Origin: Proteobacteria bacterium SG_bin4
Lineage (GTDB): Bacteria; Pseudomonadota; Gammaproteobacteria; Burkholderiales; Nitrosomonadaceae
DNA: 64,000 bases
Assembly (NCBI GenBank): GCA_002083395.1
Contig: LWDH01000011.1
Span: 41,271-105,270 of the forward strand
Reading direction: 5' to 3'
How positions within the stretch are numbered: the stretch's first letter is position 1; each line of letters begins with the position of its first letter. A program made the position numbers and the translations under genes. The notes below the pieces were generated by a model. The model worked only from the letters and a program-made list of their open reading frames with translations, did not search any database and was not told the origin of the DNA. Shown here piece after piece: positions 18,351-26,268 of this stretch.

Positions 18351-18827
18351 TCAATAACCATTCATTGCCAATGCAATTAACCACAATTCATAGCCGATCA
18401 AAATTGCATAACCGGCAAGAACCGAATAGTTAATATGCCGTACTCGAATCCCCCTGAACAAATGGACTTCATGATGAATTATCAACATGACGAGAGCCAA
18501 TGACGTGAGGGCAAGCTTAAAGGCTACAAACTTTTCTGTGCTATCTTCGATTAAAACCTCCATAAACCAATTCAATTCCTTACCGCCATTGGCAAGAATA
18601 TTAAGCGTCAGAAATGCATCCATGGCACTTAAGAAAAGGACCGCGATCGCACACAGCATTAAATGGCCGGCATAACGATCAACATATACCGGTTTCCCTC
18701 TTGAAGTTATTCGACGCTCGCCCATTCTGCGGCCACTTCTGATTCCCAAATGATAGGCGCAAAAGAATGGCATCTCTTGACGCCGTTCTTGCTCTCGGAT
18801 ATTTAAAACTGCAATTGAATCTGTCAT
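18351..18827 (-). CDS. DUF5658-like small membrane protein
   Basis: A 158-aa protein of unknown function, convergent with the TolC-type gene. After a basic N-terminus (RSGRRMGERRITSRG) come about three membrane helices (LMLCAIAVLFLSAMDAFLTL, FVAFKLALTSLALVMLII and VLAGYAILIGYELWLIAL). The segment DAFLTLNILANGGKELNWFME recalls the conserved Asp/Glu-Asn pattern of DUF5658 inner-membrane proteins. Nothing in the context indicates a role. Confidence 0.65.
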   Translation of the reverse strand: MTDSIAVLNIREQERRQEMPFFCAYHLGIRSGRRMGERRITSRGKPVYVDRYAGHLMLCAIAVLFLSAMDAFLTLNILANGGKELNWFMEVLIEDSTEKFVAFKLALTSLALVMLIIHHEVHLFRGIRVRHINYSVLAGYAILIGYELWLIALAMNGY

Positions 18828-18992
18828 GTATCACCCTCTCTTTTATCGTCTCAAACTTATGTCCCTACGTTTTAGATCGTACTTTAGTTTGGAAAACTAA
18901 TATAAATAATACAGCGCATTATGAAAGATGTTAGTGTAAAACTACATGTTGAGCATTGCAATAACCTTTTTTCAGGTTTTTCAACAAAAAAA

Positions 18993-19022
18993 TTGACATA
19001 GAAGGCCATAACAAGTTTTAAT
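18993..19022 (+). promoter_or_regulatory. Likely sigma-70 promoter of rpmH
   Basis: TTGACA at 18993-18998 and TTTAAT at 19017-19022 are separated by 18 bp and lie 35 bp before the rpmH start. The fit to the consensus is strong at -35. No perfect DnaA box (TTATNCACA) was found by eye in the 230 bp between the DUF5658 gene and rpmH. Confidence 0.6.
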
Positions 19023-19057
19023 ACGCGGTTCTATATTGACTAAATTATGAGAAAAAT

Positions 19058-19192
19058 ATGAAACGCACATATCAGCCATCAGTTACAAAAAGGAAGCGTA
19101 CGCATGGTTTTTTGGTTCGCATGAGAACGCGCAGCGGTGCTGCAGTTATTCGCGCTCGCCGTGCAAAAGGGCGTGCTCGCCTCAGTGTATAA
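19058..19192 (+). CDS. rpmH: 50S ribosomal protein L34
   Basis: A 44-aa, very basic protein ([14 protein letters not shown], then [11 protein letters not shown]), identical in layout to bacterial L34. It is a structural component of the large ribosomal subunit. It heads the classical rpmH-rnpA-yidD-yidC-mnmE cluster and has its own strong promoter upstream. Start and stop are unambiguous. Confidence 0.97.
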   Translation: MKRTYQPSVTKRKRTHGFLVRMRTRSGAAVIRARRAKGRARLSV

Positions 19193-19232
19193 TTGCCAGT
19201 TAAATTTTTTATAATTTACTGAGAACCGCTTT

Positions 19233-19577
19233 CTGTTAAAACGATGCAAATTACGCCGAGCAACAGATTTCACTGCGGTCATAAATTTTAAGCATCAAAT
19301 TAGTGGAAATTTAATCCAAATTTACGCAAAACCGAACGAATTCGGTTGTGCGCGGTTTGGATTAATAGTTTCTAAGAAAATTGAACAACGCGCAGTCAAA
19401 CGAAACCGGATTAAGCGAATATTACGCGAAGCCTTTCGGAAGCACCGGTTTGAGTCTGGTGCTCAAACATTGGACTGGGTTTTTCGAATGAGGCGCTCAA
19501 TAAACAGAAATGAGTCGATAGAACTGATCTCCGAAATGCAATTACTAATGTTTCAATTACAGCAATGTCACGATTAG
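19233..19577 (+). CDS. rnpA: Ribonuclease P protein component, non-canonical start
   Basis: The frame from 19215 to 19577 encodes the whole RnpA protein: the N-terminal [16 protein letters not shown] helix region, then [20 protein letters not shown] and the RNR signature in [13 protein letters not shown]. It binds RNase P RNA and helps mature tRNA 5' ends. A TAA at 19212 closes the frame upstream, and there is no ATG, GTG or TTG before the conserved core. CTG at 19233, with GAGAA 7 nt before it, is the most plausible start and gives 114 aa, the usual length. The gene overlaps yidD by 13 bp. Identity is firm; the start codon is inferred. Confidence 0.85.
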   Translation: MLKRCKLRRATDFTAVINFKHQISGNLIQIYAKPNEFGCARFGLIVSKKIEQRAVKRNRIKRILREAFRKHRFESGAQTLDWVFRMRRSINRNESIELISEMQLLMFQLQQCHD

Positions 19578-19774
19578 TTATCGCTTTGATTAAATTCTAT
19601 CAGTACTGTATCAGCCCTTTCTTCGCACCCTCATGCCGTTTCAGTCCAACCTGCTCCCAATACGCTTGTGAGGCATACAAGAAATATGGTTTCATCCGGG
19701 GAACACGTTTAAGTGTTTGGCGTATCCTGCGATGCAATCCCTGGAATAAGGGCGGTTACGAACCTGTACCCTAG
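19565..19774 (+). CDS. yidD: Membrane protein insertion efficiency factor YidD
   Basis: A 69-aa protein with the family's signature: [18 protein letters not shown], then [16 protein letters not shown], and [17 protein letters not shown] at the end. The conserved cysteines and the CNPW-GGYDPVP tail are all present. It assists YidC-dependent insertion of inner-membrane proteins. It overlaps the end of rnpA, as in most bacteria, and precedes yidC by 143 bp. Confidence 0.95.
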   Translation: MSRLVIALIKFYQYCISPFFAPSCRFSPTCSQYACEAYKKYGFIRGTRLSVWRILRCNPWNKGGYEPVP

Positions 19775-19917
19775 CGATTTTCCAATCACGCTATCTTTGA
19801 ACTCGTCAACACAATTATTGAGATAAAATCTATAAAACAGTAAATGCTCATTTTATCGCTTGCTTAACTGTCACTTTATGTGATGTTTGTTCTAGAAAAA
19901 CAACTTGATTAGAAATA

Positions 19918-21831
19918 ATGGAAACAAGAAAACTTATATTAATTATCATCTTCTCCACGTCATTACTTTTTTTGTGGGATTCATGGCAGAAAGAAATTTA
20001 TCCTCCAGCCTCACAAGCGCTGCCTGGAGGAACTTCGAACGCTACCAATCAGCACCATGATCCTTTACCAGTACCCGGCGATGAATTAACTTCTGCAACA
20101 AACGAATCCGGCGTAGCTTCCAAAGTAGAAGGAGTCAGTCCTTCAGTCACCCCCAATCTGTTTACCATTGGTGAAAAAATACAAGTGCAGACGGATATGG
20201 TTGTCGCTGAAATTGATACTGCAGGCGGCGATATCCGGCAACTCGGTTTGATCTTGCATCCGTCCAGAGAAGACATCAACAAACCCTATGAGTTATTGCT
20301 AGATAAAGCAGCGCGATTCCAGGTATCCCAATCGGGCCTAATCGGCGACGGATTACCCAATCATAAAACCAAATATTCCGCAGAGTCTAACAGTTACCAG
20401 CTGGAAGCTGGCCAGGATAAAATTGTCGTGCGTCTGACGGCTCCCGAAGAAAATGGTTTACAAGTAACCAAGTTATATACCTTTCATCGCGGCAGTTATG
20501 TTATCGATGTCGGATTTGAAATTGCCAATCATGGCGAATCAACGATTATTCCATTTTCCTACTTCCAAATGCTTCGGGATGCGAACGAACCTGCTGGGGC
20601 CGGCGCATTGGTTCATTCCTATACAGGTCCAGCGATGTATACGGATACGGAAAAATTCCTGAAAATTAAATTTTCCGATCTGGATAAAGGAAAAGCGGAG
20701 TATCCGACCAATGACGATAATGGTTGGATTGCCATGCTGGAACATTATTTCCTGACAGCTTGGCTACCAACTCCTAATACGCCCCGTGAATATTTTGCCA
20801 AGCGTTTGGCACCCAACCAGTATACTGCCGGTGTAATTGCACCTGTTGGTGCGATAGAACCGGACCAGGTCAAGAATATCTCCATGCCGTTTTATGCCGG
20901 TCCGCAAGAACAGGACAAACTCGCCGAATTAGCACCCGGACTTGAATTGACCGTGGATTACGGTTGGCTAACAGTACTGGCTAAGCCCTTGTTCTGGTTA
21001 CTATCCTTCTATCACTCATGGACGGATAATTGGGGAGCAGCGATCATTCTCTTGACTGTCACTGTCAAGCTTCTATTCTTTCCATTGTCCGCCGCTGGCT
21101 ATCGCTCAATGGCAAAGCTCCGGGTTGTAACACCAAAATTGCAACGTATCCGTGAGCAATACGCCAGTGACCGGCAGCGCATGCATCAGGCCATGATGGA
21201 ATTTTACAAAGAAGAAAAAATTAATCCCATGGGAGGTTGCTTACCTATTCTGGTGCAAATACCGGTATTCATCGCGCTGTTCTGGACACTCATGGCAGCC
21301 GTAGAGTTACGATACGCGCCGCTTGCGCTATGGATAACCGATATGTCGATACCCGATCCCTATTATGTTTTACCTGTAATCATGGGAATCTCGATGTGGG
21401 TACAGTCGAAGCTCAGCCCCACCCCGACCGATCCGATACAAGCGAAAGTCATGCAAATAATGCCCTTTGCTTTCAGCATTTTCTTTTTCTTCTTTCCAGC
21501 AGGGCTCGTGCTATATTCGCTGTGCAACAATATCCTTTCGATCGCTCAGCAATGGCAAATCACCCGCATGTTCGAAAATAAAGCAGAAAGCGAATCCAAC
21601 AAGGATAAAAGTAACAGAAAAGGTAAGGGTAAGCCTGAGCCGGTTTCCGGAAAACCTCTGCTGACCGCCAATGCCGAAAATGAAACAACGGCAACCGAGA
21701 CAACTGCGGTTGTAAGTACCGAACAAGATGTGAAAAACCAAACCCAGCCGACGGCAGCAACATTCAATAAAGCTAAAGCACCTGCAAAAGCTAAAGGCGG
21801 AGCTACTCCTAGGAAAACCAGAAAGAAATAG
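19918..21831 (+). CDS. yidC: Membrane protein insertase YidC
   Basis: A 637-aa Gram-negative YidC. An N-terminal membrane anchor (LILIIIFSTSLLFLWDSW) precedes a periplasmic beta domain (residues about 90-350). The conserved insertase core follows (NWGAAIILLTVTVKLLFFPL, then KLQRIREQYASDRQRM and NPMGGCLPILVQIPVFIALF). The tail after residue 555 is a long Lys/Ala/Thr-rich extension, which may contact ribosomes. It inserts membrane proteins with or without SecYEG. It is longer than the E. coli protein (548 aa), mainly because of this tail and the proline/serine-rich linker after the first helix. Confidence 0.97.
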   Translation: METRKLILIIIFSTSLLFLWDSWQKEIYPPASQALPGGTSNATNQHHDPLPVPGDELTSATNESGVASKVEGVSPSVTPNLFTIGEKIQVQTDMVVAEIDTAGGDIRQLGLILHPSREDINKPYELLLDKAARFQVSQSGLIGDGLPNHKTKYSAESNSYQLEAGQDKIVVRLTAPEENGLQVTKLYTFHRGSYVIDVGFEIANHGESTIIPFSYFQMLRDANEPAGAGALVHSYTGPAMYTDTEKFLKIKFSDLDKGKAEYPTNDDNGWIAMLEHYFLTAWLPTPNTPREYFAKRLAPNQYTAGVIAPVGAIEPDQVKNISMPFYAGPQEQDKLAELAPGLELTVDYGWLTVLAKPLFWLLSFYHSWTDNWGAAIILLTVTVKLLFFPLSAAGYRSMAKLRVVTPKLQRIREQYASDRQRMHQAMMEFYKEEKINPMGGCLPILVQIPVFIALFWTLMAAVELRYAPLALWITDMSIPDPYYVLPVIMGISMWVQSKLSPTPTDPIQAKVMQIMPFAFSIFFFFFPAGLVLYSLCNNILSIAQQWQITRMFENKAESESNKDKSNRKGKGKPEPVSGKPLLTANAENETTATETTAVVSTEQDVKNQTQPTAATFNKAKAPAKAKGGATPRKTRKK

Positions 21832-21910
21832 CGCTTTCGTTCCACATGGCCGGTTTTTCTCTTGAAGAACCGGCCGGATATTTTCAGATGCAGTCTTTCG
21901 GAGTCTTTCG

Positions 21911-23266
21911 ATCTTAAGCACCGATATCATCGCAGCCATTGCAACCCCGCCCGGTCGCGGTGGGATCGGGGTGATTCGCATTTCTGGCAAGAATTTAACA
22001 AATCTTGCAAAAGTAATACTCGGGAAGCTTCCAAAGCCGCGTTTCGCCAGTTTCAGTAATTTCCTGGATACTGAAGGTCAAATTATTGACCAAGGCATCG
22101 CCCTCTACTTTCAAGCACCTCATTCATATACCGGTGAGGATGTGTTGGAACTGCAAGGCCATGGCGGCCCCGCCGTGATGAATTTACTGCTCACCAACTG
22201 TCTTGCAGCAGGCGCACGTTTAGCGCAACCGGGTGAATTTACATTTCGTGCTTTCCTCAATCATAAAATCGATTTAATTCAGGCCGAAAGTGTAGCAACC
22301 ATTATTGAAGCCAGTACCAGTGAAGCCGCCCGGTGTGCGCTAACTTCTTTGCAAGGCCATTTCTCAACCAGAATAAATGAATTAGTCAGCGCATTGATAA
22401 CACTGCGCATGTTTGTCGAGGCAACCCTGGATTTCCCCGAGGATGAAATCGATAATATTAATACCTTAAAAATTAACGAGAAGCTGTTGCAAATTCATAG
22501 CAAATTGGAACAGATAACATTGTCAGCGCAACAAGGAAATTTATTGCAGGAAGGTATCCGGGTGGCGATTGTCGGTGCTCCGAATGCAGGAAAGTCGAGT
22601 TTATTGAATCAGTTGATACAAGAAGAAGCGGCCATAGTCACCGACGTACCCGGTACTACCCGCGACACTATCCAGCGTACCATCAGCATTGCCGGTATCC
22701 CGGTTCATATCATCGATACAGCAGGTCTTAGAGAAACGGCTGATATCGTCGAAAAAAAAGGCATTGAACGTACGCATGCCGTGATCCAAAACGCTGACAT
22801 GGTTCTCTATTTGATTGACATTAACCAGAACCGAATCAATTCCGTAGATCCAATCCAGCAAGCACTCCCAAGCGACAAGCCGCAAATCACGATATTCAAT
22901 AAAATTGACTTAATTAACCAGCAGCCTGAAATTAGAGAGCTGGCAAAGGGTCCCGCTATTTATCTTTCTGCGAAAACCGGAACCGGAATCGAGCTGTTGC
23001 GACAGAAAATACTGGACTTGGCAGGATGGCGATCCAGAGTGGCGGGAGAGGGTTTATTTATGGCTAGACAACGTCATCTTGAGGCTTTGAAACTGGTTCA
23101 ATCACATATCATGACTGCGCAGTCAATGACCATGCATGAATTTCAACTGGAAATTCTTGCTGAAGAATTGCGGCTGGCGCAAGATACTTTATCATCCATT
23201 ACCGGGGAATTCACTGCCGATGATTTACTGGGTGAAATTTTTTCCCGCTTTTGCATCGGAAAATAA
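21911..23266 (+). CDS. mnmE: tRNA uridine-5-carboxymethylaminomethyl modification GTPase, ATC start proposed
   Basis: MnmE with MnmG modifies U34 of several tRNAs. The N-terminus STDIIAAIATPPGRGGIGV (folate-binding domain), the G domain (GAPNAGKSS, DVPGTTRD, DTAGLRE, NKID) and the C-terminal CIGK motif are all intact. No ATG, GTG or TTG lies between the upstream TGA (21863) and the conserved core; the GTG at 21971 would remove the TPPGRGG motif. ATC at 21911 has a GGAG at 21900-21903 with a 7-nt spacer and yields 451 aa, the normal length. A rare AUC start or a single-base error are the two explanations. Confidence 0.9.
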   Translation: MLSTDIIAAIATPPGRGGIGVIRISGKNLTNLAKVILGKLPKPRFASFSNFLDTEGQIIDQGIALYFQAPHSYTGEDVLELQGHGGPAVMNLLLTNCLAAGARLAQPGEFTFRAFLNHKIDLIQAESVATIIEASTSEAARCALTSLQGHFSTRINELVSALITLRMFVEATLDFPEDEIDNINTLKINEKLLQIHSKLEQITLSAQQGNLLQEGIRVAIVGAPNAGKSSLLNQLIQEEAAIVTDVPGTTRDTIQRTISIAGIPVHIIDTAGLRETADIVEKKGIERTHAVIQNADMVLYLIDINQNRINSVDPIQQALPSDKPQITIFNKIDLINQQPEIRELAKGPAIYLSAKTGTGIELLRQKILDLAGWRSRVAGEGLFMARQRHLEALKLVQSHIMTAQSMTMHEFQLEILAEELRLAQDTLSSITGEFTADDLLGEIFSRFCIGK

Positions 23267-23276
23267 CTCACGGTTT

Positions 23277-23705
23277 TTATGCAGACCGACTCGCTGCAAG
23301 TCGAAGCCTTGATTTTGAACTTCTCTTTGAATCATGCGGCAATTGTTCATGTTCATACCAGCGTTGCTTGATTTCTTGACGCTTTTGAACCGGCAATTGC
23401 TCCAATTTCTTGAATCTCTCTCTAGCCTGTTTTCGCTGCTCAGCGGTCAATGACTGCCAGCTTTGCATTTGCGATTGAACACGCTGTTGTTCGATCGGAT
23501 TCATCTTGGGATAGCGCTTGGCAACACCTAACCATTTTTTCTTGCGGGCCAACTCCATCCCATCCCACAATTCCCCCAATGGCTCCAGGATCTTCTGCTG
23601 TTCAAGCGTCAATTCTTTCCATCGCGGCTTACCTGATTCAGCGAAAGCTTCAAAAGAAAAAAACAAGAAAAGACTGAAAAAGGTAATTAGTCGATATCGA
23701 GCCAT
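23277..23705 (-). CDS. DUF3106 periplasmic protein
   Basis: A 142-aa protein with a signal peptide (LITFFSLFLFFSFEAFA) followed by a helical Trp/Gln/Arg-rich domain with repeated WxxLTxEQ blocks: WKELTLEQQKILEPL and WQSLTAEQRKQARERF. This is the DUF3106 pattern, related in style to Spy/CpxP-like helical proteins. It overlaps the preceding DUF3619 gene by 19 bp and belongs to the sigma factor operon. A role in envelope-stress sensing is inferred from this context only. Confidence 0.8.
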   Translation of the reverse strand: MARYRLITFFSLFLFFSFEAFAESGKPRWKELTLEQQKILEPLGELWDGMELARKKKWLGVAKRYPKMNPIEQQRVQSQMQSWQSLTAEQRKQARERFKKLEQLPVQKRQEIKQRWYEHEQLPHDSKRSSKSRLRLAASRSA

Positions 23706-24058
23706 TTTTCAAACTCATTTTCAATATAGGCATCTACCGGTAAGTCATCCGCTAAAATTTGAACATCAATCGCTGCGTTACGATCGTGTTCAAAAAATTG
23801 CGCAATAAACACATTCATTACGATAAAAATAATCGTCAATAATAACAACAGCTTGCCAGGATCTAAATGAGCACCATGACGCCCATAAACCGAATTGCCG
23901 CGACCGGAATTGATTAACTTCAATGATTCAGGCTCACATTGTTCCAGCGCTGCCCGGCGGGCGGATTGCAGCCGGTACAAAGTACTTTGCTTTATCGTTT
24001 CGTCGGTACTTTGATCCAATAGCTTAGCAATTTTCTTCCCAAATTCATGCTCGTTCAT
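23687..24058 (-). CDS. DUF3619 membrane protein, probable anti-sigma-like partner
   Basis: A 123-aa protein starting at MNEHEFGKKIAKLLDQ (ATG at 24058), with a 4-bp ATGA overlap on the sigma gene. Residues 1-60 are a cytoplasmic helical part (YRLQSARRAALEQ), one membrane helix follows (LLLLLTIIFIVMNVFIAQFF), and the acidic end lies outside. DUF3619 genes habitually follow an ECF sigma gene, and the layout is that of a small anti-sigma factor. That function is inferred. An in-frame extension to 24115 would lie inside the sigma gene and is unlikely. Confidence 0.75.
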   Translation of the reverse strand: MNEHEFGKKIAKLLDQSTDETIKQSTLYRLQSARRAALEQCEPESLKLINSGRGNSVYGRHGAHLDPGKLLLLLTIIFIVMNVFIAQFFEHDRNAAIDVQILADDLPVDAYIENEFEKWLDID

Positions 24059-24621
24059 AATTCCACTCCTTTTGCTTTGAGTATTGTAGCTAAAGTATGT
24101 ACTGCACGGGAACAATGTGTTTTAACACTTCCTTCCGAACATTTCATAATAATAGCCGTTTCCGCTAAACTCATCTCTTCCCAATAACGCAATATAAAGG
24201 CTTCCCGTTGACGAGGCGGAAGAATTTGAAGCGACTCTTCAATTAGCGCAATCAGTTGTGTTCTCTCCATTTGCGCATCGGGACTATTGTGATCCTGTTT
24301 AACTTGTAAGGTTTCAAGAATATCGAATTCTTCTTGATCCTTATCCTGGTCCTTAGGAGTAAACGATGAAAATAGCGTAGTCCAAAGCGTGCGGATTTTT
24401 TGCCGGCGGTAATAATCACGAATGGTATTCTGCAAAATACGTTGAAACAGCAGCGGCAGCTCCTCAGCGGGTCGAGCAGCATAATTCGCTGTAAGTTTCA
24501 TCATTGAGTCTTGCACGATATCCAGTGCAGCCTGTTCATCATGAACCGCAAACATGGCTTGTTTATAGGCGCGCCTCTCGGTTTCAGCCAGAAAATCCGA
24601 GAGTTCTTGTCGAGTAGCCAG
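24055..24621 (-). CDS. ECF RNA polymerase sigma factor, non-canonical start
   Basis: Sigma region 2 (FLAETERRAYKQAMFAVHDE, then ALDIVQDSMM and FQRILQNTIRDYYRR) and region 4 (ILPPRQREAFILRYWEEMS with the helix-turn-helix CSEGSVKTHCSRA) identify an RpoE-like sigma factor. The first ATG, at 24555, would delete the first helix of region 2. The frame runs on upstream as ATRQELSDF with no ATG, GTG or TTG. CTG at 24621 (AAGGG 8 nt before it) or ATT at 24624 are the likely starts. It is followed by DUF3619 and DUF3106 genes, so probably directs an envelope-linked regulon. Confidence 0.8.
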   Translation of the reverse strand: MATRQELSDFLAETERRAYKQAMFAVHDEQAALDIVQDSMMKLTANYAARPAEELPLLFQRILQNTIRDYYRRQKIRTLWTTLFSSFTPKDQDKDQEEFDILETLQVKQDHNSPDAQMERTQLIALIEESLQILPPRQREAFILRYWEEMSLAETAIIMKCSEGSVKTHCSRAVHTLATILKAKGVEL

Positions 24622-24818
24622 AATACCAACCCTTAGGAATGTATAAAACGCATGCGTGAAAGTTTAGAATAATCAATGTAAAATTTTTGTAAAATGGGTG
24701 GCAAATTGCTTCATGAAAACGCTATTTCTTTAACCAAGTTAATAAAGTATAACTTGATAGTCTTTCCCAATAAATCCAAGGCGAACACCATTACCAACCA
24801 GTCTAAAGGCTTGCTATC

Positions 24819-25001
24819 ATGCAACAACGCATCGTTCACTGCCCACAATGCGGTAAACCTGTAATTTGGCAGACTTCCAGCTTTTTCCGACCATTCTGTT
24901 GTGAACGCTGCAAGTTGAATGACCTAGCACAATGGGCACAAGAATCATATCGCATCCAGGATTCTCGAACAGACCCGGAAGACAATAATAGCACTGAATA
25001 G
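24819..25001 (+). CDS. yacG: DNA gyrase inhibitor YacG
   Basis: A 60-aa zinc protein with the family's two cysteine pairs, HCPQCGKPV and [14 protein letters not shown], followed by an acidic, disordered tail. YacG binds GyrB and inhibits gyrase in E. coli. It sits 2 bp before the diguanylate cyclase gene, suggesting one transcript, although in many bacteria it is linked to coaE and zapD instead. Confidence 0.93.
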   Translation: MQQRIVHCPQCGKPVIWQTSSFFRPFCCERCKLNDLAQWAQESYRIQDSRTDPEDNNSTE

Positions 25002-25003
25002 AA

Positions 25004-26128
25004 ATGATGAACGAATCAATCTATGATCAGAATCGGGAACTTCAGCGCAAGCTGGATCAACTGTTAAAGCAAGCCAGAGCCAATGAAAAGAAACAAGAAT
25101 TATATGAAACATTCGGCTTTGAAATCATCGGCGCCAGCACTCCAAAGCAGTTGCGCGATTTGTTGTTATCTCAAATCGTTAGCCGTTTCCAGCTATTAGA
25201 TGGCGTGTTATGCCTTATCGATCACCACAAAGATACAGAACGATTATTTTTTGATAGGGACGAAGAAGCGCGCTTACAACTTGAAAACAAACTGCTGATA
25301 CTAGACACCTTAAAAGATGCAGGAATCATCCAATCGCTGGTAAACCGCCCCTTATTAGGAGCGGAAGCGCTCAAAAAATACCCTTGGATGATTGCCAATC
25401 TGAAAACCAGAAATCAAATCCGCAGCGCCGCATTCTTGCCCTTACTGCGCAGTGATCGAATCATCGGTGCATTATTATTGCTCAGTCAAGATCCGCATCG
25501 TTACCAAGAAGGCATTGGGACACTTTTTTTGCAAAAGTTGTCTGCAATGACAGCGGTAGCGGTGGAAAACTGCCTGAATCAACAAAGACTGAAAGAAATC
25601 AGTTATCAGGACGTGCTCACACAAGCCTATAACCGGCGTTACTTTGATCTGAGGTTTAAAGATGAAATCGCCCGGTGCGTACGTTGGGACGATGATCTGA
25701 TCTGCATGTTTCTCGATGTCGATTATTTCAAGAAAATAAACGATACGCATGGTCACCAAACCGGTGATTTGGTACTGCGGCGGATGGTCAGTTTAATCAA
25801 GGAACAAGTAAGATCGTGCGATATCGTAGCGCGCTATGGGGGTGAGGAATTCGTGGTCGCACTACCTTCCACTACCTTACAGGCAGCGCATGAAATCGCG
25901 GAACGCTTGCGCTTGGCGATATGTTCCACGCCCATGAGTTTTCTGAACAAACAGTTTAGAGTGTCAGTCTCAATCGGAATGGCCAGCCTGAGAGGTCTGT
26001 TAACCGCACAACAGCATGATCTTGATTATATCTGCTCAACGTTGCTCGACAGCGCGGATAAGGCCCTTTATGAAGCCAAAGAAGGCGGCAGAAACCAGGT
26101 GGCGGTTTACGCCAATCGCATTCTCTAA
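25004..26128 (+). CDS. Diguanylate cyclase with N-terminal GAF-like sensor domain
   Basis: A 374-aa protein. Residues 5-35 are a short coiled coil, residues about 40-200 a GAF/DUF484-like sensor (AAFLPLLRSDRIIGALLLLSQ), and residues about 205-370 a GGDEF domain: YQDVLTQAYNRRYF, FLDVDYFKKINDTHGH and the active-site GGEEF. RSCD, five residues before GGEEF, is an intact RxxD inhibitory site. It should make cyclic di-GMP with product feedback. No membrane segment is present, so it is cytosolic. The ligand of the sensor is unknown. Confidence 0.92.
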   Translation: MMNESIYDQNRELQRKLDQLLKQARANEKKQELYETFGFEIIGASTPKQLRDLLLSQIVSRFQLLDGVLCLIDHHKDTERLFFDRDEEARLQLENKLLILDTLKDAGIIQSLVNRPLLGAEALKKYPWMIANLKTRNQIRSAAFLPLLRSDRIIGALLLLSQDPHRYQEGIGTLFLQKLSAMTAVAVENCLNQQRLKEISYQDVLTQAYNRRYFDLRFKDEIARCVRWDDDLICMFLDVDYFKKINDTHGHQTGDLVLRRMVSLIKEQVRSCDIVARYGGEEFVVALPSTTLQAAHEIAERLRLAICSTPMSFLNKQFRVSVSIGMASLRGLLTAQQHDLDYICSTLLDSADKALYEAKEGGRNQVAVYANRIL

Positions 26129-26132
26129 CAGA

Positions 26133-26264
26133 TCATTGAAAAACTATCTGCGTTGCCGCTGCGGCGTTAAAAACAGGTTCAAAATGCTCATTTATTAGGT
26201 ATAAACTGCGCTTTTTCACCTGTTTTTGCCTTGCATCGGCTGCCTCGAAAACGTTTTTCAATGA
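26133..26264. repeat. 132-bp palindromic intergenic element
   Basis: The ends are perfect 12-bp inverted repeats (TCATTGAAAAAC at 26133-26144 and its complement at 26253-26264). A second nested pair (AAAAACAGGT at 26169-26178, complement at 26218-26227) has the same centre, and the arms between are partly complementary. It lies exactly between two convergent genes. The form is that of a REP/MITE-like element that could also act as a bidirectional terminator. Confidence 0.7.
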
Positions 26265-26268
26265 CCTG

